In this document: positions 34,075-47,581 of the stretch, one piece after another
Numbering within the stretch: position 1 is the first letter of the stretch
Layout: every line of letters starts with the position of its first letter
Origin: Cyprinodon diabolis
Taxonomy: Eukaryota; Chordata; Actinopteri; Cyprinodontiformes; Cyprinodontidae
Length of the DNA: 64,000 nucleotides
Direction of reading: 5' to 3'
Assembly (NCBI GenBank): GCA_030533445.1
Contig: CM060070.1
Location: 48,695,089-48,759,088, forward strand
Notes under the pieces: generated by a model
The model's database searches: none
The model's input: only the letters and a program-made list of their open reading frames with translations
What the model was told of the DNA's origin: nothing
Translations under genes and position numbers: made by a program

Positions 34075-37000
34075 AGATGTTTAAAGATTAATTCAGAGCC
34101 AAACATCCAGATGTTAACGGGTGAATTTAGAGTCAAACATCCAGATGTTAACAAATGAATTCAGAGCAAAACATCCAGATGTTAAAGGATGAATTCAGAG
34201 CCAAACATCCAGATGTTAACGGGTGTATTTCAGAGCCTAAAATCTAGATGTAAACAGGTAAATTTCAGAGCCTAAAATCCAGATGTTAATGGATGAATTC
34301 AGAGCAAAATATTCAGATGTTAATGGGTGGATTTAGAGCCGAACATCCAAATGTTAACGGGTGAATTTAGATCCAAACATCCAGATGTTAACGGATGAAT
34401 TCAGAGCCAAACATCCAGATGTTAACTGACGAATTCAGAGCCAAACATCCAGATGTTAACTGACGAATTCAGAGCCAAATATCCAGATGTTAACGGATGA
34501 ATTCAGAGCCAAATATCCAGATGCTAACGGTTGAATTCAGAGCCAAATATCCAAATTTTAACGGGTGAATTCAGAATCTAAAATCCAGAGGTTAACGGAT
34601 GAATTTAGAGCCAAACATCCAGATGTTAATAGGTGAATTTAGAGCTGAACATCCAGGTGTTAACGGATGAATTCAGAGCCACATATCCAGATGTTAAAGG
34701 GTGAATTCAGAGTCAAATATCCAGATGTTAATCGGTGAATTCAGAGCCTAAAGTCCAGATGTTAACGGCTGAATTCAGAGCCAAACATCCAGATATTAAT
34801 GGATAAATTCAGAGCTAAATATTCAGATGATAATGGGTGAATTTAGAGCCAAACATCCCGATGTTAACGGGTGAATTCAGAGCCAAAAATCCCGATGTTA
34901 ATGGATAAATTCAGAGAAAAATAGTCAGATGTTATTGGATGAATTCAGAGTCAAACATCCCGATGTTTACGGGTGAATTCAGAGCCAAACATCCAGATGT
35001 TAACGGGTGAATTCAGAGCCAAACATCCAGATGTTAAAAGATTAATTCAGAGCCAAAAATACAGATGTGAACGGATGAATTCAGAGCCTAAAATCAAGAT
35101 GTTTAAAGATTAATTCAGAGCCAAACATCCAGATGCTAACGGGTCAGTTTAGAGTCAAACATCCAGATGTTAACGAATGAATTCAGAGCCAAACATCCAA
35201 ATGTTAAAGGATGAATTCAGAGCCAAACATCCAGATGTGAACGAGTGAATTCAGAGCCAAATACCCAGGTGTTAACAGGGGAATTCAGAGCCAAATATCC
35301 AGATGTTAACGGGTGAATTCAGAGCCAAACATCCAGATGTTAACGGATTAATTCAGAGCCAAACATCCAGATGTTAACGGGTGAATTCAGAGCCAAATAT
35401 CCAGATGTTAACGAATTAATTCAGATCCAAACATCAAGATGTTAATGCCTGAATTCAGAGCCAAACATCCAGATATTAATGGATAAATTCAGAGCAAAAT
35501 ATTCAGATGTTAATGGGTGAATTTAGAGCCAAACATCCCGATGTTAATGGATAAATTCAGAGCAAAATATTCAGAAGTTAATGGGTGAATTCAGAGCCAA
35601 ACATCCCGATGTTAATGGATAAATTCAGAGCAAAATATTCAGAAGTTAATGGGTGAATTCAGAGCCAAACATCCGGATGTTAACGGGTGAATTCAGAGCC
35701 AAAGATCCAGATGTTAACAGGTGAATTTAGAGCCAAACATCCAGATGTTAAAGGATGCATTCAGAGCCAAATCTCCAGATGATAACTGGTGAATTTAGAG
35801 TCAAACATCCAGATGTTAACGGATGAATTCAGAGCCAAACATCCCGATGTTAACTGGTGAATTTAGAGTCAAACATCCAGATGTTAATGGATGAATTCAG
35901 AGCCAAACATCCAGATGTTAACGGGTGAACTCAGAGCCAAACATCCAGATGTTAAAAGATTAATTCAGAGTCAAACATCCAGATGTTAACGAATGAATTC
36001 AGAGCAAAACATCCAGATGTTAAAGGATGAATTCAGAGCCAAACATCCAGATGTTAACAGGTGAATTTCAGAGCCTAAAATCTAGATGTAAACAGGTAAA
36101 TTTCAGAGCCTAAAATCCAGATGTTAATGGATGAATTCAGAGCAAAATATTAAGATGTTAATGGGTGAATTTAGAGCCGAACATCCAAATGTTAACGGGT
36201 GAATTTAGATCCAAACATCCAGATGTTAACGGATGAATCCAGAGCCAAACATCCAGATGTTAACTGACGAATTCAGAGCCAAATATCCAGATGTGAACGG
36301 GGGAATTCAGAGCCATACATCCAGATGTTAACGGATGAATTCAGAGCCACATATCCAGATGTTAACGGATGAATGCAGAGCCCAACATCCAGATGTTAAT
36401 GGATGAATTAAGAGCCAAACATCCAGATGTTATCTGATGAATTCAGAGCCAAACATCCAGATGTGAACGGGGGAATGCAGAGCCATACATCCAGATGTTA
36501 ACGGATTAATTCAGAGCCAAATATCCAGATGCTAACAGGTGAATTCAGAGCCAAATATCCACATGCTAACGGTTCAATTTAGAGCCAAATATCCAAATGT
36601 TAACGGGTGAATTCAGTCTAAAATCCAGGGGTTAACGGATGAATTTAGAGCCAAACATCCAGATGTTAATAGGTGAATTTAGAGCTGAACATCCAGATGT
36701 TAACGGGTGAATTTAGAGCCAAACATCCAGATGTGAACGAGTGAATTCAGAGCCAAACATCCAGATGTGAACGAGTGAATTCAGAGCCAAATACCCAGGT
36801 GTTAACAGGGGAATTCAGAGCCAAATATCCAGATGTTAACGAATTAATTCAGATCCAAACATCCAGATGTTAACGCCTGAATTCAGAGCCAAACATCCAG
36901 ATATTAATGGATAAATTCAGAGCAAAATATTCAGATGTTAATGGGTGAATTTAGAGCCAAACATCCCGATGTTAATGGATAAATTCAGAGCAAAATATTC

Positions 37001-40000
37001 AGAAGTTAATGGGTGAATTCAGAGCCAAACATCCCGATGTTAACGGGTGAATTCAGAGCCAAAAATCCAGATGTTAACAGGTGAATTTAGAGCGAAACAT
37101 CCAGATGTTAAAGGATGCATTCAGAGCCAAATCTCCAGATGATAACTGGTGAATTTAGAGTCAAACATTCAGATGTTAACGGATGAATTCAGAGCCAAAC
37201 ATCCAGATGTTAACTGGTGAATTTAGAGTCAAACATCCAGATGTTAATGGATGAATTCAGAGCCAAACATCCAGATGTTAACGGGTGAACTCAGAGCCAA
37301 AAATCCAGATGTTAAAAGATGAAATCAGAGCCAAAAATACAGATGTGAACGGATGATTTCAGAGCCAAAAATACAGATGTTTAAAGATTAATTCAGAGCC
37401 AAACATCCAGATGTTAACGGGTGAATTTAGAGTCAAACATCCAGATGTTAACAAATGAATTCAGAGCAAAATATCCAGATGTTAAAGGATGAATTCAGAG
37501 CCAAACATCCAGATGTTAACGGGTGTATTTCAGAGCCTAAAATCTAGATGTAAACAGGTAAATTTCAGAGCCTAAAATCCAGATGTTAATGGATGAATTC
37601 AGAGCAAAATATTCAGATGTTAATGGGTGGATTTAGAGCCGAACATCCAAATGTTAACGGGTGAATTTAGATCCAAACATCCAGATGTTAACGGATGAAT
37701 TCAGAGCCAAACATCCAGATGTTAACTGACGAATTCAGAGCCAAACATCCAGATGTTAACTGACGAATTCAGAGCCAAATATCCAGATGTTAACGGATGA
37801 ATTCAGAGCCAAATATCCAGATGCTAACGGTTCAATTCAGAGCCAAATATCCAAATTTTAACGGGTGAATTCAGAATCTAAAATCCAGAGGTTAACGGAT
37901 GAATTTAGAGCCAAACATCCAGATGTTAATAGGTGAATTTAGAGCTGAACATCCAGGTGTTAACGGATGAATTCAGAGCCACATATCCAGATGTTAAAGG
38001 GTGAATTCAGAGTCAAATATCCAGATGTTAATCGGTGAATTCAGAGCCTAAAGTCCAGATGTTAACGGCTGAATTCAGAGCCAAACATCCAGATATTAAT
38101 GGATAAATTCAGAGCTAAATATTCAGATGATAATGGGTGAATTTAGAGCCAAACATCCCGATGTTAACGGGTGAATTCAGAGCCAAAAATCCCGATGTTA
38201 ATGGATAAATTCAGAGAAAAATAGTCAGATGTTATTGGATGAATTCAGAGTCAAACATCCCGATGTTTACGGGTGAATTCAGAGCCAAACATCCAGATGT
38301 TAACGGGTGAATTCAGAGCCAAACATCCAGATGTTAAAAGATTAATTCAGAGCCAAAAATACAGATGTGAACGGATGAATTCAGAGCCTAAAATCAAGAT
38401 GTTTAAAGATTAATTCAGAGCCAAACATCCAGATGCTAACGGGTCAGTTTAGAGTCAAACATCCAGATGTTAACGAATGAATTCAGAGCCAAACATCCAA
38501 ATGTTAAAGGATGAATTCAGAGCCAAACATCCAGATGTGAACGAGTGAATTCAGAGCCAAATACCCAGGTGTTAACAGGGGAATTCAGAGCCAAATATCC
38601 AGATGTTAACGGGTGAATTCAGAGCCAAACATCCAGATGTTAACGGATTAATTCAGAGCCAAACATCCAGATGTTAACGGGTGAATTCAGAGCCAAATAT
38701 CCAGATGTTAACGAATTAATTCAGATCCAAACATCCAGATGTTAATGCCTGAATTCAGAGCCAAACATCCAGATATTAATGGATAAATTCAGAGCAAAAT
38801 ATTCAGATGTTAATGGGTGAATTTAGAGCCAAACATCCCGATGTTAATGGATAAATTCAGAGCAAAATATTCAGAAGTTAATGGGTGAATTCAGAGCCAA
38901 ACATCCCGATGTTAATGGATAAATTCAGAGCAAAATATTCAGAAGTTAATGGGTGAATTCAGAGCCAAACATCCCGATGTTAACGGGTGAATTCAGAGCC
39001 AAAGATCCAGATGTTAACAGGTGAATTTAGAGCCAAACATCCAGATGTTAAAGGATGCATTCAGAGCCAAATCTCCAGATGATAACTGGTGAATTTAGAG
39101 TCAAACATCCAGATGTTAACGGATGAATTCAGAGCCAAACATCCAGATGTTAACTGGTGAATTTAGAGTCAAACATCCAGATGTTAATGGATGAATTCAG
39201 AGCCAAACATCCAGATGTTAACGGGTGAACTCAGAGCCAAACATCCAGATGTTAAAAGATTAATTCAGAGTCAAACATCCAGATGTTAACGAATGAATTC
39301 AGAGCAAAACATCCAGATGTTAAAGGATGAATTCAGAGCCAAACATCCAGATGTTAACAGGTGAATTTCAGAGCCTAAAATCTAGATGTAAACAGGTAAA
39401 TTTCAGAGCCTAAAATCCAGATGTTAATGGATGAATTCAGAGCAAAATATTAAGATGTTAATGGGTGAATTTAGAGCCGAACATCCAAATGTTAACGGGT
39501 GAATTTAGATCCAAACATCCAGATGTTAACGGATGAATCCAGAGCCAAACATCCAGATGTTAACTGACGAATTCAGAGCCAAATATCCAGATGTGAACGG
39601 GGGAATTCAGAGCCATACATCCAGATGTTAACGGATGAATTCAGAGCCACATATCCAGATGTTAACGGATGAATGCAGAGCCCAACATCCAGATGTTAAT
39701 GGATGAATTAAGAGCCAAACATCCAGATGTTATCTGATGAATTCAGAGCCAAACATCCAGATGTGAACGGGGGAATTCAGAGCCATACATCCAGATGTTA
39801 ACGGATTAATTCAGAGCCAAATATCCAGATGCTAACAGGTGAATTCAGAGCCAAATATCCACATGCTAACGGTTCAATTTAGAGCCAAATATCCAAATGT
39901 TAACGGGTGAATTCAGTCTAAAATCCAGGGGTTAACGGATGAATTTAGAGCCAAACATCCAGATGTTAATAGGTGAATTTAGAGCTGAACATCCAGATGT

Positions 40001-40037
40001 TAACGGGTGAATTTAGAGCCAAACATCCAGATGTGAA
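34075..40037. repeat. higher-order repeat of 3.30 kb, two copies
   Basis: From about 34075 to 36737 the sequence is repeated at an exact offset of 3300 bp (37375 to 40037). For example the singular GATGCTAACGGGTCAGTTTA occurs at 35132 and 38432. Just before, the offset becomes about 3334 bp, one extra monomer. The match ends where 36737 reads GAACGAG and 40037 reads GAATGGG. Confidence 0.9.
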
Positions 40038-43000
40038 TGGGTGAATTCACAGCCAAACATCCAGATGTTAACGGGTGAATTCAGAGCCATACATCCAGAT
40101 GTTAATGGATGAATTCAGAGCCAAACATCCAGATGTTAACGGGTGAATTTAGCGCCAAACATCCAGATGTTAACTGATGAATTCGGAGACAAACATCCAG
40201 ATGTGAACGGGGGAATTCACACCCAAACATCCAGATGTGAACGGGTGAATTCAGAGCCATACATCCAGATGTTAACGGATTAATTCAGAGCCAAATATCC
40301 AGATGCTAACAGGTGAATTCAGAGCCAAATATCCAGATGCTAACGGTTCAATTCAGAGCCAAATATCCAAATGTTAACGGGTGAATTCAGTCTAAAATCC
40401 AGAGGTTAACGGATGAATTTAGAGCCAAACATCCAGATGTTAATAGGTGAATTTAGAGCTGAACATCCAGATGTTAACTGATGAATTCGGAGACAAACAT
40501 CCAGATTTGAACGGGGGAATTCACACCCAAACATCCAGATGTGAACGGGGAAATTCAGAGCCATACATCCAGATGTTAACGGATTAATTCAGAGCCAAAT
40601 ATCCAGATGCTAACAGGTGAATTCAGAGCCAAATATCCAGAATCTATAGGTTCAATTGAGAGCCAAATATCCAAATGTTAACGGGTGAATTCAGAGTCTA
40701 AAATCCGGAGGTTAACGGATGAATTTAGAGCCAAACATCAAGATGTTAATAGGTGAATTTAGAACTGAACATCCAGATGTTAATGGGTGAATTTAGAGCC
40801 AAACATCCAGATGTGAATGGGTGAATTCACAGCCAAACATCCAGATGTTCACGGCTGAATTCAGAGCCATACATCCAGATGTTAATTGATTAATTCAGAG
40901 CCAAACATCCAGATGTTACTGGGTGAATTTAGAGCCAAACATGCAGATATTAACGTATGAATTCAGAGCCAAACATCCAGATGTGAACGGGTGAATTTAG
41001 AGCCAAACATCGAGATGTTAACGGGTGGATTCAGAGCAAAACATCCAGATGTGAATGAGTGAATTCAGGGCCAAACATCCAGATGTGAATGAGTGAATTC
41101 AGAGCCAAACATCCAGATGTGAACGAGTGAATTCAGAGCCAAATACCCAGGTGTTAACAGGGGAATTCAGAGCCAAATATCCAGATGTTAACGAATTATT
41201 TCAGATCCAAACATCCAGATGTTAACGGCTGAATTCAGAGCCAAACATCCAGATATTAATGGATAAATTCAGAGCAAAATATTCAGATGTTAATGGGTGA
41301 ATTTAGAGCCAAACATCCCGATGTTAATGGATAAATTCAGAGCAAAATATTCAGAAGTTAATGGGTGAATTCAGAGCCAAACATCCCGATGTTAACGGGT
41401 GAATTCAGAGCCAAAAATCCAGATGTTAACAGGTGAATTTAGAGCGAAACATCCAGATGTTAAAGGATGCATTCAGAGCCAAATCTCCAGATGATAACCG
41501 GTGAATTTAGAGTCAAACATTCAGATGTTAACGGATGAATTCAGAGCCAAACATCCAGATGTTAACTGGTGAATTTAGAGTCAAACATCCAGATGTTAAT
41601 GGATGAATTCAGAGCCAAACATCCAGATGTTAACGGGTGAACTCAGAGCCAAACATCCAGATGTTAAAAGATGAATTCAGAGCCAAAAGTACAGATGTGA
41701 ACGGATGATTTCAGAGCCAAAAATACAGATGTGAACAGATGAATTCAGAGCCTAAAATCAAGATGTTTAAAGATTAATTCAGAGCCAAACATCCAGATGT
41801 TAACAGGTGAATTTAGAGTCAAACATCCAGATGTTAACAAATGAATTCAGAGCAAAACATCCAGATGTTAAAGGATGAATTCAGAGCCAAACATCCAGAT
41901 GTTAACGGGTGTATTTCAGAGCCTAAAATCTAGATGTAAACAGGTAAATTTCAGAGCCTAAAATCCAGATGTTAATGGATGAATTCAGAGCAAAATATTC
42001 AGATGTTAATGGGTGGATTTAGAGCCGAACATCCAAATGTTAACGGGTGAATTTAGATCCAAACATCCAGATGTTAACGGATGAATTCAGAGCCAAACAT
42101 CCAGATGTTAACTGACGAATTCAGAGCCAAACATCCAGATGTTAACTGACGAATTCAGAGCCAAATATCCAGATGTGAACGGGGGAATTCAGAGCCATAC
42201 ATCCAGATGTTAACGGATGAATTCAGAGCCACATATCCAGATGTTAACGGATGAATGCAGAGCCAAACATCCAGATGTTAATGGATGAATTCAGAGCCAA
42301 ACATCCAGATGTTATCTGATGAATTCAGAGCCAAACATCCAGATGTGAACGAGTGAATTCAGAGCCAAATATCCAAATGTTAACGGGTGAATTCAGAGTC
42401 TAAAATCTGGAGGTTAACGGATGAATTTAGAGCCAAACATCCAGATGTTAATAGGTGAATTTAGAGCTCAACATCCAGATGTTAACGGGTGAATTTAGAG
42501 CCAAACATCCAGATGTGAATGGGTGAATTCACAGCCAAACATCCAGATGTTAACGGCTGAATTCAGAGCCATACATCCAGAAGTTAATGGGTGAATTCAG
42601 AGCCAAACATCCCGATGTTAACGGGTGAATTCAGAGCCAAAAATCCAGATGTTAACAGGTGAATTTAGAGCGAAACATCCAGATGTTAAAGGATGCATTC
42701 AGAGCCAAATCTCCAGATGATAACTGGTGAATTTAGAGTCAAACATTCAGATGTTAACGGATGAATTCAGAGCCAAACATCCAGATGTTAACTGGTGAAT
42801 TTAGAGTCAAACATCCAGATGTTAATGGATGAATTCAGAGCCAAACATCCAGATGTTAACGGGTGAACTCAGAGCCAAACATCCAGATGTTAAAAGATGA
42901 ATTCAGAGCCAAAAATACAGATGTGAACGGATGATTTCAGAGCCAAAAATACAGATGTGAACAGATGAATTCAGAGCCTAAAATCAAGATGTTTAAAGAT

Positions 43001-44787
43001 TAATTCAGAGCCAAACATCCAGATGTTAACGGGTGAATTTAGAGTCAAACATCCAGATGTTAACAAATGAATTCAGAGCAAAACATCCAGATGTTAAAGG
43101 ATGAATTCAGAGCCAAACATCCAGATGTTAACGGGTGTATTTCAGAGCCTAAAATCTAGATGTAAACAGGTAAATTTCAGAGCCTAAAATCCAGATGTTA
43201 ATGGATGAATTCAGAGCAAAATATTCAGATGTTAATGGGTGGATTTAGAGCCGAACATCCAAATGTTAACGGGTGAATTTAGATCCACACATCCAGATGT
43301 TAACGGATGAATTCAGAGCCAAACATCCAGATGTTAACTGACGAATTCAGAGCCAAACATCCAGATGTTAACTGATGAATTCAGAGCCAAATATCCAGAT
43401 GTGAACGGTGGAATTCAGAGCCATACATCCAGATGTTAACGGATGAATTCAGAGCCACATATCCAGATGTTAACGGATGAATGCAGAGCCAAACATCCAG
43501 ATGTTAATGGATGAATTCAGAGCCAAACATCCAGATGTTATCTGATGAATTCAGAGCCAAACATCCAGATGTGAACGGGGGAATTCAGAGCCATACATCC
43601 AGATGTTAACGGATTAATTCAGAGCCAAATATCCAGATGCTAACAGGTGAATTCAGAGCCAAATATCCAGATGCTAACGGTTCAATTCAGAGCCAAATAT
43701 CCAAATGTTAACGGGTGAATTCAGTCTAAAATCCAGAGGTTAACGGATGAATTTAGAGCCAAACATCCAGATGTTAATAGGTAAATTTAGAGCTGAACAT
43801 TCAGATTTTAACGGGTGAATTTAGAGCCAAACATCCAGATGTGAATGGGTGAATTCACAGCCAAACATTACAGATGTTAACGGGTGAATTCAGAGCCATA
43901 CATCCAGATGTTAATGGATGAATTCAGAGCCAAACATCCAGATGTTAACGGGTGAATTTAGCGCCAAACATCCAGATGTTAACTTATGAATTCGGAGACA
44001 AACATCCAGATGTGAACGGGGGAATTCACACCCAAACATCCAGATGTGAACGGGGGAATTCAGAGCCATACATCCAGATGTTACAGGATTAATTCAGAGC
44101 CAAATATCCAGATGCTAACAGGTGAATTCAGAGCCAAATATCCAGATGCTATAGGTTCAATTCAGAGCCAAATATCCAAATGTTAACGGGTGAATTCAGA
44201 GTCTAAAATCCGGAGGTTAACGGATGAATTTAGAGCCAAACATCCAGATGTTAATAGGTGAATTTAGAGCTCAACATCCAGATGTTAACGGGTGAATTTA
44301 GAGCCAAACATCCAGATGTGAATGGGTGAATTCACAGCCAAACATCCAGATGTTAACGGCTGAATTCAGAGCCATACATCCAGATGTTAATCGATGAATT
44401 CAGAGCCAAACATCCAGATGTTAACGGGTGAATTTAGAGCCAAACATGTAGATATTAACGTATGAATTCAGAGCCAAACATCCAGATGTGAACGGGTGAA
44501 TTTAGAGCCAAACATCCAGATGTTAACGGGTGAATTCAGAGCCAAACATCCAGATGTGAATGAGTGAATTCAGGGCCAAACATCCAGATGTGAACGAGTG
44601 AATTCAGAGCCAAACATCCAGATGTGAACGAGTGAATTCAGAGCCAAATACCCAGGTGTTAACAGGGGAATTCAGAGCCAAATATCCAGATGTTAACGGG
44701 TGAATTCAGAGCCAAACATCCAGATGTTAATGGAGGAATTTAGAGCTAAACATCCAGATGTTAACAGGTGAATTCAAACATCCATAT

Positions 44788-45002
44788 TTAGTGTGAGAAC
44801 AAAGCCAAGGAGCTGCCATGGAGGGAAATGAAGGAAACCCTAAAGGTATAGAGGAAAATTTTCTTTTTTTGGGTGGATCATCTCCATCATTTGTCCTCCT
44901 AACTGTCAATAATTCAGGTGATATGTTTACGTAAGGCCGTCCTACATGCTCGTCCCATTAGCTATTTTTCCTGAGCACTTTCAGGTGTCTATCTGTGGTT
45001 AA
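44788..45002. other. unique DNA after the satellite
   Basis: A short non-repetitive stretch lies between the last degraded satellite monomer and the target duplication of the inverted solo LTR. No gene is seen. Confidence 0.5.
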
Positions 45003-45656
45003 CTATGCGTCATGTTTAGTTTAACCTGTCTAACCCACATGCAGAACACTCAGAGGCAGGAGAAAAGTTCAAAGGTTTATTAAAGATGAAAGTACAGGTT
45101 CAATGATCAGATCCAGTGGGGAACTCGTCTGGTCACGAGTGGGTTCTGAAAAGGCACACAGATTTATCAGATCCAGGAAGAGACTGGACTGGTCACGAGT
45201 GGGTTCACTGCAGAGGGGGACAGAGGAGTTAGTGGAGGTCCAGGTATTTTGCAGGATTGAGAGTGTGCTGGGCAGTACCTGTTCTGGAGTAGAGCAGAGA
45301 AGCTGAAGGGGGGAACCTTGAGGGTCCAGAGGCTGTCGGCAGGCTGAGGGCTAGGCGGAGGCAGAGCTAAGTTGAGTGCAGGCAGATCACAGATTAGAGT
45401 TTCCTTCCATTATCTTCTGAGAGCGGGCAGGCAGAACTTTGACAGGAATTGTTCTCCAGAGTTCTTCTGAGAACGGACAGGCAGATCACCGGCAGAGAAA
45501 CTCTTCAGGGTTTCAGGTTTCAGGCAGGTTCAGTCTAGGAAGCAGAGATGAGAAAACAGATCAGGTTCAGGTTCTCAAGGAGTCAGAGTTTTCAGACAGG
45601 CTGGTTGGCTCAGGCTTGCTAACCGTTACTGGCAAACACTGGCACTGGAGAGAAGT

Positions 45657-47444
45657 TTTGTTGGAATTAAAGGAACAGCACTAGACTGGTTTAAATCTTG
45701 TCTATCTGATCGAATTCAGTTTGTTCATGTTAATGATAGATCTTCAACATGCTCAAAGGTTACCTGTGGAGTACCACAGGGATCAGTGCTAGGACCAATT
45801 CTCTTTACTTTATACATGCTTCCAATCGGTAGTTATTAGACAGCATGGGATTATTTTCCACTGTTATGCTGATGATACCCAGCTATATCTGTCTATAATC
45901 CAGATGAAGCTAACCCATTACATAGATTACAGGCCTGTCTGAAGACAAAAAAACCTGGATGACTCTTAACTTTCTTCTTCTGAATGCAGACAAAACAGAA
46001 GTTATAGTCTTTGGACCAGAGTCTTTGAAAAAGAAGCTGATTAGTCAGTCACTTCATTTGGATGGGATTAAACTGATTTCAGAAAATAAAGTAAAAAATC
46101 TTGGTGTTGTTTTTGATCAGGACCCTTTCATTTAAATCCCAGATCAAAGAGGTTTCTAGAATTTCCTTCTTTCATCTGAGGAATATTGCAAAAATGAGAA
46201 ATCTCCTGTCCAGGGGTGATGCTGAGAAACTAGTCCATGCATTTGTTACTTCAAGGCTGGACTATTGTAATTCTTTACTATCAGGAAGTCCACAAACTGT
46301 AGTTAAAAGACTTCAGCTGATCCAAAATGCTGCAGCCAGAGTTCTGATGGAAATGAAAAAGAGAGATCATATCTCTCCTATCCTGGCTTCTCTTCATTGG
46401 CTTCCTGTTAAATCCAGAATAGAATTTAAAATCCTCCTTCTCACATATAAAGCCTTAAATGGCCAAGCTCCATCTGATATCAGAGATCTGATTGTTCCTT
46501 ATGTTCCTAACAGAGCACTTCGCTCTCAATCTGCAGGTTTACTAGTGGTTCCTAGAATTTCTAAAAATAGAATGGGAGGCAGATCTTTTAGTTCTCAGGC
46601 TCCTCTCCTGTGGAACCAACTACCAGTTTTAGTCCGTGAGGCAGACACCCTGTCTACTTTTAAGGCTTGGCTTAAAACTTTCCTTTTTGATAAAGCTTCT
46701 AGTTAGAGTGGCTCAGGTTATCCTGAGCTATCTCTATAGTTCTGCTGCTATAGGCTTAGACTGCTGGAGGACATAGGGACCCCCATTTCATCATTCTGCT
46801 TCATTCTCTCTCTGTTCTCCTATTCTGCAGAATCTGTTAGTTCAATCTCTAACGTTCTGCTCTCTCTGCTTTTCCTCAGAGTAGCTTCATCTGGTCTGTT
46901 CCTGTTTGGCTGTGACGTCATCCTGGAAAGAAACATCAGCTGTGCTGCTTCCATCAACACCCTTGTTTATAGATGTTGGAGATTGGCCTGTTTTCCAGTG
47001 TGGTCCTGTTTCTCTGACCGTGACTGAGTGGATGTGCTCTCTTCATCCTCTGACATGGGAGCTGGCTCGGAGCTCGTCTGCCTGGCTGTGTGTTTCCTGG
47101 ACGGGGCCGCCTTTGGAGCTGGTTGACAGTTGCCTTTTGTATCTATGCTTCTTTTTCTATGTCTCCTTGAACCCCAGTGGGCCTCAGCAGATGGCCGCTC
47201 ACACTGAGCCTGGTTCTGCTGGAGGTTTCTTCCTGTTCAAAGGGAGTTTTTCCTCTCCACTGTCGCTACAAGCATGCTTAGTGTGAGGGATTGTATTTGA
47301 GTCAATGAGTCAATGCAATCAGCTCGTTTTCCTTAGATAGAAAACTTTGTATCAATTTGACTGTATGATCTGGTTGAACTGTAAAGTGCCTTGAGATGAC
47401 GTGTGTTGTGAATTTGGCGCTATATAAATAAACTGAATTGAATT
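45657..47444 (+). mobile_element. L2/CR1-like LINE, 5'-truncated (copy B)
   Basis: Inserted in the solo LTR with GAAGT on both sides (45652-45656 and 47445-47449), which is consistent with a target duplication. The order matches copy A: RT core with YADDTQLYL (YADD codons 45865-45876), C-terminal coding region to 46706, 3' UTR, then the GGCGCTATATAAATAAACTG tail with AATTG repeats. The 5' end extends about 120 bp beyond copy A. Confidence 0.85.
46101..46706 (+). pseudogene. LINE reverse transcriptase C-terminal fragment (copy B)
   Basis: The same RT C-terminal landmarks as copy A appear (FHLRNIAKMRNLLS, SRLDYCNSLLSG, LHWLPVKSRIEFKILLLTYK, PLLWNQLPVLVRE), ending in the same relative stop. An extra base in GACCCTTTCA near 46122 shifts the frame relative to copy A, so the upstream part of the coding region reads in another frame. 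Non-functional. Confidence 0.85.
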
Positions 47445-47581
47445 GAAGTCCTCCGCCTCCTTAAATACGGATCTCCTGATGAGCAGATGAGAGACAGGTG
47501 GTGCAATCAGCTCCGGCTCCAGGAGATCTCGTACGCCCTCTGGTGGATAAAGTGGACAGACCTCCAGATCCCAACACTATG

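Larger units (their letters stand above)
14248..44787. repeat. 34-bp satellite array, about 30.5 kb, ~900 monomers
   Basis: The monomer approximates AAACATCCAGATGTTAACGG followed by GTGAATTCAGAGCC (34 bp). Most units keep the EcoRI site GAATTC, many keep the HpaI site GTTAAC, and CAGATG is near-universal. Variants are mainly single substitutions (TTAAAG, GTGAAC, TTTAGAG, TATCC), with occasional 1-bp to 14-bp indels. Monomer variants recur in fixed order, giving long higher-order repeats described in other entries. 34 is not a multiple of 3 and each monomer carries stops on both strands, so no frame stays open. I see no transposon insertion anywhere inside it. Confidence 0.97.
45008..47576 (-). 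mobile_element. second solo LTR, inverted, split by a LINE
   Basis: This is the reverse complement of the LTR family at 1060-1831. Perfect 5-bp target duplications CTATG lie at 45003-45007 and 47577-47581. Removing the LINE at 45657-47444 and one copy of its GAAGT duplication leaves about 776 bp, matching the 772-bp copy. Its first base pair is mutated (CGTCATG where TGTCATG is expected). The open frames inside (45103-45306, 45439-45684) are not genes. Confidence 0.85.

Noticed and set aside
14248..44787. CRISPR-like array
   Set aside because: The unit is continuous 34-bp tandem repeat with no unique spacers, and the window is vertebrate.
45103..45684. Open frames before LINE copy B
   Set aside because: They fall within the inverted solo LTR.
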